A stretch of 64,000 bases of DNA, from contig NC_030853.1 in NCBI RefSeq assembly GCF_000208745.1, positions 665,948 through 729,947 on the forward strand, read 5' to 3'. Both the position numbers and the translations under genes were made by a program. Position 1 is the stretch's first letter. Each line of letters begins with the position of its first letter. Source of the stretch: Theobroma cacao. Its lineage: Eukaryota; Streptophyta; Magnoliopsida; Malvales; Malvaceae. The notes below the pieces were generated by a model. It saw only the letters and a list, made by a program, of their open reading frames with translations. It did not search any database and was not told the origin of the DNA. Below, in pieces: positions 14,870 to 31,600 of this stretch.

Positions 14870-15720
14870 AATTCTTTTATGCTTGGTCTTCATAGGGATC
14901 ACTGCAGCTTCTGGGCACTGTGTTAAGTCTGTAATCAAGACCTTGTTTCATGGTCGTCTAGCTTTGATAAACCAAGCAGAAAAAAGTTTGATAACATCAA
15001 ATACCTGCTCAGCAACCCATAATTTACCTTTGAAAACTATCATGCTTAGCACCAATATCACAATGGCAGCTTCCTTTGGTGCAAGTTGATTCCCTAACTG
15101 GTACACCACAATGTCCAAATTTTGCAGGATTTGATACATGAGGAAAAAAGATGGTTACTTCGATTTCCTTTTTGAACAGGATACAAACTGCCAAGTTCAT
15201 TACTATCTTAACTTGTCTTTCTTGATCAACTCTTCTTTCATCGTCACTCTACCTCTTGTCACTTGCCAACAGAAGATCTCCACTTTACAAAGGTAATGCC
15301 TCGGTTTCCACTATCAAGTAACAGGACCCTGTCTCTCGAGAATTGACCTATAAAATGATTTAACAGAGTAATTACCATTAAGAAAGCCTTTCCATATTAA
15401 TCTATTTCAGAAATTTCTATCTAAAAACATATTGTTTAAAATACCCAACAATTGCTTCTGTTGTAATACCTCTTAGTCGAATAATCTTCTTCTCAACTCA
15501 ATTTTCCAACACCACGTATTGTTTTCACAAAAGCCAAACTCAATTATCCTCCTTTTTAATTCACTGCAGGAGAGAAGATTCTAGGGAAAGAAGACTTTAG
15601 GACCAATCCTTCAATCCATTCCATTGTCTAGTTTTCCACCATAAAACCCAAATCCTTGTTGTCCCTGTACTTACTAATGATATTCCAATCAATGAAGTGG
15701 ACTTTCCACCGTTTGAAGCC
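14870..15720 (-). pseudogene. LINE (L1-type) ORF2 C-terminal relic
   Basis: Read on the minus strand from 15720 downward, stop- and frameshift-broken fragments follow the order seen at the end of plant LINE ORF2: VHFIDWNIISKYRDNKDLGF (end of reverse transcriptase), WKIELRRRLFD, YSVKSFYRSI, KVEIFCWQVTRGRVTMKEEL (zf-RVT region), and finally VFDVIKLFSAWFIKARRP near 14950. The Cys/His knuckle itself is not intact. The relic is clearly non-functional. Recognition rests on motif order, not on an alignment. Confidence 0.65.
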
Positions 15721-18647
15721 TCACACTGCAGGAATGAAGTTATGGTAACTAATAATGGAAAGTTTGAGGGATCTTAAATTCTTAATTATCCTATTTTCTT
15801 GTTGAAAAGCTTTTAATCAAAGCTAGAAGAGGCATGGCTAGAAAGTAATTTTTATTAAAAAACTACAAAAGAACACTTATCATTTTCAAGCTTACATAAA
15901 GGCACATGCAAGAGCAAATAGAGGGAATGGAAGGCAGTAACAAATTTTGGGGGTCCTTTAACGCACTTCAACTACGCGATGAATGCCCTTTCTTGCCAAA
16001 CAAAAAGACTCTCAAGTCTTGTCACATATGCCAATTTATATTGTCTTCAATCGTTTTTCCATCCAAATTACTTGTCGGCACTGCTAGCTTTCTCATTCAC
16101 AAAATTGCCATAAATGAAGTCTATGACAATCACTCTAAATGCGAACCCTAATGTAAAGATGAAATAGTTATTTCATTACACGTGTATACACATGTTTATA
16201 TTATCATTTATAATTGTTTGATTTCACATATCCGTTTAAATCGTTGTTAAAAAAATTCTCTAATAATTAAAGTTTAAGCTTCCATCTTCATGTTTTCAAG
16301 TTCGGATTTTTTACAATAAAAAGGTGAGATTTGTGAGATGATCAAATGACCATCTTTTGTGTAACCCAACACCGTCTTGTATAATTAGAAAGGAAAAGAA
16401 ACACACATCTCTTAAAATCTATAGCCGCATAGCTATATTACCTTAAAATTTCATTTGCCAACATTGTGAGGTTGCCATATGCGTTCACGAATGTTTTTGA
16501 TTGGATGGATCATGAAGGAATGGTTGTTGTCTTTTTGGATGAACTAGAAATTTCCATTGCACATTAGCTCGTAGGGATTGGCCTCGGCTAGCTCGATCGG
16601 CACATAAGTCATGATCACATTTGTTTTTCCAAAGCATATTCCCATGTTGTAATTTGCACTGAATGGCCGACCAATCATGTGATGTTTTCCTTATCTTTCA
16701 CATGGAGGTTTTCCTTTAGCTCTATATGTGATTTTTGCACATAAAACATGTGACCAAATAAAATGAGTGGCTCAAATTCGAGCTCTTTTTCTTATGTTTC
16801 GGTATGCAATGAAAGCTCACGCAAACAGTGTCCTCTTTCTCTTTCCCATATGAGACACGGTGCAACATCCGAAGGAATGGTGTCTTGGAGTTATGTTCTG
16901 AATTCCTTATTTTGAATAAGAGGTTGGGTGCTAAAGTTGAAGGTTGGTACACTGCAATGTTGCTCATTCAATGTCATCAAAGGACCTAACTTTTGTATAC
17001 CCCATGTTCTAGGTGAGATACATGATGCATTCACTAAGTTAATTCGAAACTATAAATTTGGCATACCATTAATTTACTTGATGAATAAGTATAGTTTCTA
17101 TTTGATTATACTTATAGATAAAATATGAAATAGAGTGAAAAATCATATATATCATAAGATCTTTCATTTTAGAAGAAATATCAATAAAGACGTATTTTAT
17201 CGACTTCACTATAATTAAGCTTATCTTAACTAGTCAATGAGTTAGTAAGTATATATATATATATAGGATAAATACTCGAGGTGATGAAAACGAGATCAAG
17301 AAGAACTTTCTATTCTCGGGTTTGAAACGTCACTATGTGGTAACATGTTGAGCAAGTGGATGTGAAATCTATAAGGCATGTGAAGACTTTCCTTGCGGCC
17401 GCTGCAAGAGTTAGGCTCACGTCGGCCTTCAAGTTTGCATGGCCATGCGCAAAAATGGAAACACAATGACAAAAGCAAAGCCCAAGAGTACTATTTTTAC
17501 CAGTGAATATAGCCTTGGGATGGACGTGTCGATTTTCTATGGCTTTAGTTAGGTAAGTCAAGGATATGTCCCTCTCTATAGTCTAAGATGATGGATATAG
17601 GTATACCATCCCCCATTAATTTGCATGCATGGAGGATAATGTTGTATACACACGCATTTGCCCTAAATTCCTTGCATACATCTCTGTTTTCTCCTAATAT
17701 ATTTATTTTTTAAAATTACCGTTTAAGGTAATCTAATAAAATTTTACTCGAAAAAAAGATGAAAATAATTTTAATTTAACCACTACGTGTTTGTTATTTA
17801 GCATAACTATACATTAGTGTATAAAGAAGTTTTTCCATCATGTATATACTTTACTAAGCTAACCTTAATTATGTTTGAAAAGACTAATGTCGGGATTTGG
17901 GTTCTTAACTATAGAGCATAAACCAGCAAAACATGATGAATAAGTAATTATTATAGTACTATATAAAGTAAAGACAATATGATGTTTGTTTCACATCAAT
18001 TATTTGTCCTCTTTTTGTTTAGGTTAGATGAAATCCTACCAAATACTAATTAACTAAATACTTAGTAATTAATCATACTCTCTAACCTGCCACTCAACTA
18101 ATCTTATTTGTTTGACTTATACAGGAGGTATATGGAGGAATTATGAGATTCGAATCTTGAATCTCAATCTTCTTAAAAAGATAATGAATGATTAAGTTAG
18201 ACTTATAAAGTTTTCACTCAACTAAACTTCGATATAATTAGCATCTCATCGTAAGCTAATAATGTAGGGTCAAATCAATAGAATATATACATACAATAAG
18301 CTGAATACATTACCCTGATGGAAATGCATCTGCCACTTTCTCTGCCATTGTTGGCTTCATAATATTATATTGTTAATCCACAATAGTAATGTCAAGATCT
18401 TGGTTTATCTTTATTTCAAGGAGATTATTATATAAAAGCTAAGTAATTTATTAAATATCATATATATATTTTGATATGGGTGGATGCAGTATAAGATCCT
18501 ATTACAAGCCATACTTAATCCAAACATATGGAAAATACTAAGTCCAGTTCTTAACCACCAAGTATAAACAAACCTAACATTGATCCAAATCAAGCAGAAT
18601 TAATTTGGACTGACGGGCGTAAGGTATATAGAAACTAATCCTCATGT
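15721..18647. other. Long intergenic region with unidentified decayed sequence
   Basis: Nearly 3 kb downstream of the MYB gene. Two subregions are less AT-rich than the rest: about 15900-16150 and 16490-17000. They have short open frames on both strands (for example 81 codons at 15906-16151 and 16722-16967) with no domain I recognise. A further GC-richer patch lies at 17290-17560 and includes a NotI-like GCGGCCGC. These may be old transposon fragments. A TA run lies at about 17253-17264. Confidence 0.4.
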
Positions 18648-21089
18648 TTAGTCCCCAGTAAGCAACTGCATGGACCAGAGATCCTCTATGCTCCAATAGC
18701 TTTCATTTGATTCAACCGCCATTGACATTGCTGACTGTCCTGGAAATGCTTCCATGTTGCAATGGTTAAATGATGATGGAGGGTATGTTTCCATCATATC
18801 TGTATTGCAAGGCACTTGGCTTGTGCTTGCTTGCTTATGTAGCTCCGAATGAATCTGAGAAGAGCAAACTTCTGCTTGCTTAATGTGTTTCTGGATCCTA
18901 GTCCTCCAATAGTTCTTTATTTCATTATCTGTCCTTCCAGGCAGATGCTTTGCTATTTTCGACCACCTGCATTTGTGTAAGCAATTCTTAAAGAATTAAG
19001 ATACACTCATCAAATATTATTATGCCTGGTTTAATTTTGTCCTGGTTTGGAAGAAGAAAAGACATGTCTTCCAGAGTAAAAGTGACATTTAATGGTAAAG
19101 TAATGGCAAATGGGTCAAATTTTGCAGAAAGTAATGTGTGATAGTACTGCAACATGCAAACTATCCATGGTGGAAAATCCAAGCTCCCACAAGTAGCTTG
19201 ACTTTCTCAAAATGGAAATCAACCTCCATTTATGGCTACTATTCAGAATTCACAATTCTAGTTCAAATATGTCCTCAAAAAGATTCAGAACAGTTTCAGC
19301 TTGTTCAATCCAAATCAGACTTTTCTTTCATTTTCTCAAGAAAAAGTCTATATCAATGCAGAACCCTTTGACCTGAGACTTATCTCCACTAAATTAATGT
19401 CACCCTTTGCGGTAGGAATATTAGTGTTAAATGAAAAAGAAAAATTACAGCAGAAACTGAACACTTCTTTTGGATCACATGCTGCTCTTATTTTATTTTT
19501 ATTTTTCTAATGGAAAAGCTCCCATCATCTCCTTATAAATTCCAAGGGGCCGACCATGTCTCAACGACCCAAAACAATAAGGTTTATGTCTACTTCAACC
19601 AAGCAAAATATGCTTCATTTTTCTCCTAAAAGAAGTCTTAACATGTGCCCATATTGGAAGGGGTTTAGCTTAAAATGGAAACGTTTAATTGCCAATCTGT
19701 TCTGCTTGCTGTCACTTGAGTTATTTGGCACATGATTAGAAATGATAATCATTACTAATATTTCAACAATTCTTTTCATAAAACTCTTTCTTGCATATAT
19801 TTTAATACTAAGTATATGCAAATAAATATCAAATTTATACAAAGTATATATTTATACCCTTCTCTTGGTAATAATACTATACCAATTAGCTGGTTGTTTC
19901 CAAAATCATTCTAGATAATTAGGAGAAAACAAGAGAGAGATTGAGAGAGTGAAGTAGTCTTTATGCTGAATTGGATGATCTGCCATGTAAAACCTATATG
20001 GGAGGGTAGGTCCAATATGAAACCTAAACAAGAAAGGTAGAAAAGAAAAAAAAAGGCAAATCCACCATTTAAAGCAAAATTCTTGTAGTACACTTCCATA
20101 TGGATGGCATAAAACCTTCATAAATATGGCAGGAAAATTCAGGGAAAAAAGTTTTTTTAAAAAAAGAAATCATCAAGGAATTTTGGCAGCCATGAAAAAT
20201 TCAAGAACTGGGGAAGAATTACAAGGAAATTTGGTGGCCACAAGTTTGATATAAACCCCATGTGTTGTAAATCATTTTGGTGGCCTAGAATAACTCAACC
20301 CCCACGTTTCTAAATCTCCAAGATGAGCAACGTGATGAATATTGGATGTACATATAGGCCTGGGAGAAGTGCACTTTTTCTGCTAATCGTAGCTGAAGTC
20401 ATAACATCAAGGGAGAGGGAACAGTTTCTTCTTTGTATTTGTCAGGAGATCAAAGGGTAATAAGATTAATTTATTTGTTCTACATTAATATGTAGATTTA
20501 TATATAGTTTTATACTTTTTTTTGAAATAATGTTATTGATATATATGCAATATTTATCGTAAGATAAACTAACCTGTTTCCCCACTTGGCATGCAATTCC
20601 ATGATCAAGAGCTGTTCCTCCGGTGTGATATTGCCTCTTCGGACATCCGGTCGAAGGTAGTTCAGCCACCGGAGCCGGCAACTCTTTCCAGTACGTTTCA
20701 ATCCTGACAAAAGTTAGCAAATATAAGTCATTCTTTATCCATTAGGGTTTCTATCAAAAAGCATTAGTATATATTTTTCAATGAGAAGTTATTTTAAAAG
20801 CTTGAAAGATTTTTTTCCCATTTTTCTTTTCAATGAAAACAATAATTATCTATAAGATCAAAATGTTGTTTCTTTATGGAAGTTTGTTGGGAGCTTAATA
20901 AATTAAAAGTAGTTTTTTTCCCTATTTTTGCTTATTATATATTGATAATTTACCTGCAGCTTTAGCAAGAGAATTCCAAACACCTTCACCATGGTTGGCA
21001 ATATAGTTGATGAGGATCAAATCTTCTTCCATGGTCCATGGTCCTTTTCTCACTTCAACATCTTGAGATTTGCATGGTTTCTTATCCAT
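18648..21089 (-). CDS. R2R3-MYB transcription factor, subgroup 19 (MYB21/MYB24 type)
   Basis: Three exons, 20954-21089, 20574-20703 and 18648-18966, join in frame to give 194 residues. The R2 repeat (about 14-65, [19 protein letters not shown]... [10 protein letters not shown]) and R3 repeat (about 66-118, [10 protein letters not shown]... [18 protein letters not shown]) are complete, with introns at the two positions conserved in plant R2R3 genes. The C-terminus ends in [16 protein letters not shown], the acidic activation motif of subgroup 19. Members of this group act in the nucleus downstream of jasmonate and auxin in stamen filaments, petals and nectaries; that role is by family. A TATA box is visible about 140 bp upstream. 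MYB21 versus MYB24 cannot be decided here. Confidence 0.94.
19000..20573 (-). other. Large second intron of the MYB gene
   Basis: The intron between exons 2 and 3 is about 1.6 kb (18967-20573). Several short frames in it (for example 19138-19371 and 19906-20121) have no domain and are regarded as chance. No transposon end was recognised. Confidence 0.5.
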
Positions 21090-21225
21090 CTTTAATTTCT
21101 TTTGGAAAGAGAAGAAAGATAGCAAGCATAAGGGACAGGATTTATAAAAAAAGAAAAAAAAAAGAAGCTGATATGAAGAGAAAGAGAGGAGGAGGAGAAT
21201 GTGATGCAAAAGAAGGTAGATGGGG

Positions 21226-21233
21226 TTTTTATA
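21226..21233 (-). promoter_or_regulatory. Putative TATA box of the MYB gene
   Basis: TATAAAAA on the minus strand, about 140 bp upstream of the MYB ATG, within CTCTATAAAAACCCC. Between it and the ATG lies a purine/pyrimidine-rich leader. Confidence 0.55.
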
Positions 21234-21466
21234 GAGCAAAATCTAAGATTATTTTTGCTAGTAATCTTGTTGGTAATACCATTAGAGAAGAGCTTTTAAC
21301 CTAACTATTGTCTTAATGAGAACACATGCATGCATGGCCCAAACACTTTTGCATGCAAGGCCACATATTATAGATATATTTTAAGGGTTAATAATATTAC
21401 TATATATTCTTTCTTTTGCATGTGACATTTAATTTCTGTATATGTACCTAGTCATTCTTTTATGTA

Positions 21467-21880
21467 TTATATATATATATATATATATATTATCATATGC
21501 AATATTGCACATGAATACTTATTTTTTATTTATTTTTAAATAATAATTATTTATTAATGTAAATATTTTAAAATTATATATAATTTGAAGTATAAATAAT
21601 TGAAAATTTGTAATAACAATTAATAAATTATTTAATACTATTAGAATTATGAAAAACATCTTTTAATGAAAGTCATTAAATGCAATTTTAAACATTTGTT
21701 TGAAAATTATTAAAAATTATAGTATAAAAATATAATCAACAAATATGTCCCTTTTTATTAATCAAAAGTCTAGTTTTAGACGTGCTCATGCTTTTATATA
21801 TCATGCATTATATATGTTATATATATACACGTGTATATTTATAAGTNGTATACTATATATATATATATATATATATAATA
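21467..21880. repeat. AT microsatellites and one unresolved base
   Basis: Two (AT)n tracts, about 21467-21491 and 21854-21879, lie in AT-rich DNA upstream of the MYB gene. The single N at 21847 is next to the second tract. Confidence 0.85.
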
Positions 21881-24800
21881 TTACGATGAATGTAATTATT
21901 TAACTTCACTATATTGGTTTACAAATTGAACAGCAACAGGATATATCTAAAGGGAAATTAATGCAACTAGTTTCGAGCAATTAGATCCCTTATTACTACC
22001 TACTCAAGTACTGGACATAAATATTCTAAAATTGATCTTTTGTTTATGAAAATGAAAACCATAGAAGATGAGAATCTGCAGGGCTGGCTAGCATATCTTA
22101 AATACCTAAAAAACACAAACCAAATTTGGATAATTATTTTTCCTTTTCTGTTTGGAGAGCCAGAAAAATTTTTTTTTTGGCCATTGAGTAAGAACTTGAG
22201 TGCAATGTTTATTAGAAAAATAGAAAGGAATAAAAGAAAACAGTACAATATAATACATTTTAAAAATAAGTTGATCAATGAAATAACAAGCAGATTGTAT
22301 TTGTTTTTCAAATTTTAATCTCGGGAATAAAAACACGGTTTAATTATGATATTAATGATGCTGATTAAATTTGTAAAATCGAAATAATTTTCATGGTCAT
22401 TAAAAGAACTTCATTTGCGATAAAATGGAGAAAAAAAGCTTTAATTAAAACAAAACTACTCAATTCGCTATTCCAAAAATTGGCTAATTATTGACAATAA
22501 CCCTCCAAACATTTATTTCGGTTTTTGCTCAGTCATTGGAAACATACTGAAAAAGAAAATCTTATCAATTAATGCCTTGATACCTTAATTTTTCCATTAT
22601 TATTATTATTATTATTATTATTCCAAAGTGTGATTTCACATTTAATAGCCAAACTATGATCAAATGTTCCATTTCGTATTTATACTTCAAATTCAAAATT
22701 AGTTATTTGAATTTTGCTTTCATCAAATAATTTGTACATGAAACTAATTTCGTTAGTCAAAAGAGTGACATGACAAAAAAAACACTAATTTAAGTACCAA
22801 ATTGATAATTTCATTATAATTTGAGTAATGTAATTAATTGTAAATTTATTTATTTATTTTCAAGTGCTCAATTGATCATTTCAATATAATTTGAGCACCA
22901 AATGTATAATTAACTTTTAAATAAAAGAGTAAGGTGTTACTTGTCTAAAGTATCCTCCCAACTATTTCTTTTTTTCATATGACATGGTAAAAAATTATTA
23001 GATAAATAATAAATAATAAATCAAAGGATGGGATCTACAATTTCATGATTAGCTATTTATTCATAAATAAAATAATTAAAATTAAATTAATAACATTAAG
23101 TGAAACAAATAATAATGTTACTTTTGGCAATTTTCTTTGCTCAAAAAATTCCTAACTCTCGAGCCAAAATCATTATATAATAATAATAATAATAATTAAT
23201 CATTAATTATTGAGCCACCATTTTGTATAATAATAATAATAATAATAATTAATCATTAATCATTCTTAAAATTAGTGTTGTTATTACTTAAAAAGGGAGA
23301 GAAAATCTTAAAATTTTATCGCATGATATTCAAAAGAATTCTTAAAATATTAGCATTGCTACAAGGCTACAACCTTAATATTGAGCCACCATTTTGTAGT
23401 CATTAATTAGACTCCAAAGTACACAAGGGGAAAGCCTTGCCCTTGTTGAGATAACAAAACTTTGCTTGCTTTCCTAATTAAGAAGCTTGGGAATAGGGAA
23501 AGGGGTTGAAGCCCCCATTGACATTGGGAAATTAGTGGCTATTAAGGTGTGCTTCCATCAAGGATCATGTTTCTCAAAACACATGTAGATGTGAAAGCAA
23601 CTAATGAGCTGGCTTTAGAGCAAATTAAATTTGCTTACTCTTTTGCATTTTTTTCTTCATAACAAAAGGGGGAAAGCAGAGCCACATATAAAATATGTGG
23701 TCAATATTTGGATTAGGCGGCATCCAACCAAGGGAAAGTTGATGGACAACAACTTATTAGTGGGCTTAATGAGGTTTGTTTGCAAATTGCAAAATGCGCC
23801 AACCCTTGATTTTCTTCGAAGATTAGTGTCTACAAATGGAGACGTGTTCAAACAGAAGTCTGATGTTATCACATGGTCATACTCCAAATCCCCATCATTA
23901 AACTTTGGAATCAGTGAAACACTTTTGGTTGATAGACACCTTTTATGTTTCTAAGAACTAAGATGCAAAGTGTTTTGGATTTAATGTTACTTAAAGTCTA
24001 GTAAGGCAATCGTGAATTTTGTATAAATTTCGTATCAATTATGTATTAAAATATAATTAAAGATTTAAAAATTCATATTATTTTTAATTGTGAAATATTT
24101 TTTATGAAAAAAACTAAAATTTAATAAATTAAAATAAATAATACTTTACAAGTTGACGTGTATCGTGAAGAAATTTGTGCATAACCCAAATATGACTAAA
24201 AGCAGGTTACCAGGAAGGAAAATGATAGTCTGCTAATAAAATAAAGAACACTCACATGCAAGATTCAACCCCATAAGAATAAGCCAACCAGTAAGCCACA
24301 AGAATTTGTCAATGCTGTACTGTGTATGTCTAACGTGGAAACTAGGGTTCTGTTGGAGGAGGTGGCAGAAAGGATTCATGCAATGATCGAAGATTCATAC
24401 TCCCAAGGATTATAAAGAAAGGACCTTAGGTTGCTTCCTGGCACTGCAAATGGAAGGTTCATGGACTTTAATTATTCACTATTCGTATGTGTAGCATAAT
24501 TGCTTCACGTTTTGTTAAAAAGCATGATTTCAACGGATTTGAAGGTCAAATATTCCAGAACCACGTGAACTGCATGCATGAGATAATCATTTCATGTGCA
24601 CTTACCAGCATCTTGATACTAGTTGATGCACTATTAGAACAGCAAAGATCAGTTTAAATACAAACAGGGGTGAAGAAAACGTTCACCTGCTCAGCTTATC
24701 AAAGAAATGGAGGCAGCACAGATTACTGACGAATACCAAATCAGATACTAGTAGATATGAACCAAAGAAATCAACCCAAACAGTAATAAGCAACAAATCC

Positions 24801-24996
24801 GACTCCCAAAGGCTGGAGTAATAAAGTGTTGTTTACAACTACAAGTAATTGCTAAAGCCGAGGTTAAACAAAGCACATATTATATCTAGTAAACATTCTG
24901 TCGTTACAAAAGTTACAGGACAAAGGGGAAGCCATCCTCTCCAGAGTTGCCAGAATTCCAACGAGTCTAACTAACAACCAAAACCCTGAGCCTCGC
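21881..24996. other. Intergenic region between the MYB and ARF genes
   Basis: AT-rich, non-coding. It holds a TTA microsatellite (about 22598-22622) and a duplicated block with TAA repeats at 23170-23265. A 107-codon frame at 23631-23954 and a 92-codon frame at 22040-22318 lack any recognisable domain. The right end is the 3' flank of the ARF gene. Confidence 0.45.
23165..23400. repeat. Duplicated TAA-repeat block with a dispersed motif
   Basis: A block made of (TAA)n followed by TTAATCATTAAT occurs twice side by side (about 23173-23207 and 23228-23263). Between them lies ATTGAGCCACCATTTTGTA, which recurs at about 23380-23398. Confidence 0.7.
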
Positions 24997-28693
<3,697 letters not shown>

Positions 28694-31600
28694 ATGGCTT
28701 GCACGAGTTGGCTCCACCTCCACTCTACTTCTTTAACGCGCGTTTTCATTCCCATTCCCCACCACCCAACCGCTCTCTCCACCGCCTTCCTTCACCGGCT
28801 CTACCGTTTCACTTCACCCGCGCGGTTCACCTCCTCGCTAAATCAAACCAATCCTCAGCTGACCCCTGTCCACGCTCAAGCCAAGCGAGGTTTCTTATCC
28901 AAAGACGATGAAGTCGCTTCCAGTAAGCAAAGAGTCAAACTCTTTATTTATTTTTTATTTTTAAATTTTGGGTTCTAAAGTTACTTTATTTTTCTTGTTT
29001 TGAAGTGGAGGATCTTCGGTTCGATTCGCCGCTAAAAATAGTGGAGTATCCCGACCCGATATTGAGGAAGAGAAATAAACGAATTGATACATTCGATGAG
29101 AATTTGAAGAAGCTTGTCGATGAAATGTTCGACGTTATGTACAAGTAAGTATAAAATATTGATATGATGCATTTGTTGCTGTCTACTTCTGATTTATAGC
29201 AAAGATAATGGCCAATTGCAGGCTAAAGTTGTTTTCTTCACTAATTCGAAATTGGGTGATCAATGGATATGTTTCGTTTTCTTTTTCTTCAAGAAAAAGG
29301 GAATTCACGCATTTTAGAGGAGTGTGAAATTTTGGTTGGCTTCGTTTTGTAACAGAACTGATGGCATTGGTCTCTCAGCTCCCCAAGTAGGAGTTAATGT
29401 TCAACTTATGGTGTTTAATCCGGTTGGCGAGCGAGGTGAAGGACAAGAAATCGTCCTTGTAAATCCGAGAGTTAACAAATATTCCAAGAAGACAGTGCTG
29501 TTTAACGAAGGTTGCTTATCTTTTCCAAGAATCTATGCTGATGTAGAGGTACTTTATTTTTTAAAGATTTTCATTTTCTTAAAAAATTTTTGTGACGTGT
29601 GGTAGATATGCGTGTGCCGCGTGGTAGCCACATGTCATCCACTTGTGCAAATTGAAATGGTCTCATTGGATGACACGGCACTCTCGTCATATGTCACATT
29701 TTGATTGATTAGTAGCCATGTTAGCAGGTTTTGTAGATAATGTTATAGGTTCAGGTAGATTGATACACAAAAGTAGCATTTGGTATGAGAAAAGTGAGAG
29801 CACATTTCATACAATGTGCCTAATTAAATTACATTACAGTGTTTGTTTGGCAACAAACTACTGCAACGTAAGATTGTAATGTAAATACATTACAGCTAAT
29901 AGATGTAATGTAATTATAGTTCAAAATCAATACAATCAGATTGCATTGCACTTTGTAATGTTATTAAAGATATTTTTACCCTTCAACTTTATTACTTTGT
30001 TAAAAACATTTTGCAATGTTGTAATTTGTTTTATTATATATAGATTTTGAGGATTGTGTTTTTATCATTCACAATAGTCATGGTGACTGTCAATAAAATT
30101 TATATTATTTTTTTAAAAAAAATTAAAATAAAATATATAATATAAAAAATTATGTTAAGAAATGAAAACAAAATATATAAAATTATAATAAGAAATAAAA
30201 ATAAAATATATGAGATTAAAATATATTTAAGAGATCATATTATATAAAAATTAACAACATAAAATACAAGTATATTAAATTTGTATTTTAATAAATAGGG
30301 GTAATTTTGGAAATTGACCTTATATTCCCAGCAAAGTATTTATAAACCAAACACTGCAATGCTATTTTTCTCTCATTTTAATTATTACTTTGCTTATATA
30401 CCAAACACTGTAATATTATCTTTCCTGCAATCGCATTACTTACAACCACATTATCTGTAATTACATTGCATTGTGAAGTATCAACGCCACCAAAACTAAA
30501 GTTACATTGAACATATTTTTAATACATGTACAACATTAGATATTTTCTCAAAGTATAAAGTTAAATAGGACATTATCTCTTTTTTATATGATGTATAATC
30601 TCTTTTCCACTATGCTTATCTTATACTCCTATTAATTTGTGCTTTCAGAGACCAGAATCCATAAAGATTGATGCACGAGATGTCAATGGTGCTAGATTTA
30701 CAGTTAATTTGTCTGGGCTTCGTGCACGCATTTTCCAACATGAATTTGACCACCTTCAGGTTCTTTCTTCAGTACAAATTTTTATATATTGTTGTTAATT
30801 TGTCAATGGCAGGTGTAGTAACTTGCAGTTTTAGGGGCTAGACTTGTTTAGTTTTAGATAATATATATGAAATATTGATTGTTGAACTTTGTGGCAAGCA
30901 GGATGGGATTAGAGGTGGCAGAACTAACCAGAACCTTAAAAACTGTTTAAAAAATCCAAATTCAAACTTGTCCAAACCCGAATTGACTAAAATGTCAAAG
31001 ATCTGAATCTAAAGAAGCTTGAATTCAAAATGTTTGGAATCTGAAATAATATGAATCCAAAATGACCCAAACTTGAAAATAAATAGTTACATCGTACATA
31101 AAAATTTAAAATGACCTGAAACTAACCAGAATCTGAAATGATCCAAACCAGAAATGATTGAACCTGAATCCACCCATTTGCCACTTCGAAGGGTGATGAT
31201 AAGGGTAAGGATTCGGTCTAATTAGGTATGAATGCAAGTTCTGTTTTCTTTCCTCTCAATAGAGAACTAAATGCCCACACAGGTGTTTCCCGTCTGTTTT
31301 AAGTCTTTTCAGAATATGTCGAATGTGAACAAACTAAGACACAAGACTGTTAGTTACATTCTTTCAGTCTTGTTTTTCTTTTGACTTTCTAGTAAAGTGG
31401 AGTTTGCCCCAAAACTCTACATTAGCCTGCCCCTGTTCCAGGATGTTATAAGCTTCCAAAAACCTATCTCCATTTTAAGTACAAGTGTTTCCATTTTGCT
31501 GGGACTGCATGTAGCACTGAAAACTATAGCTGGGTTTTGCTTTGTTGGTCAACACTGAAATCGCTGATAATGCACTTCTTAAGTCCTATTTCCCTCTTAA

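Noticed and set aside
16490..16720. Gypsy protease-like reading (IGRPF) on the minus strand
   Set aside because: Only a five-residue coincidence; neighbouring residues do not follow the protease pattern.
23631..23954. 107-codon plus-strand frame
   Set aside because: No domain and an overlapping minus-strand frame of equal quality; likely chance.
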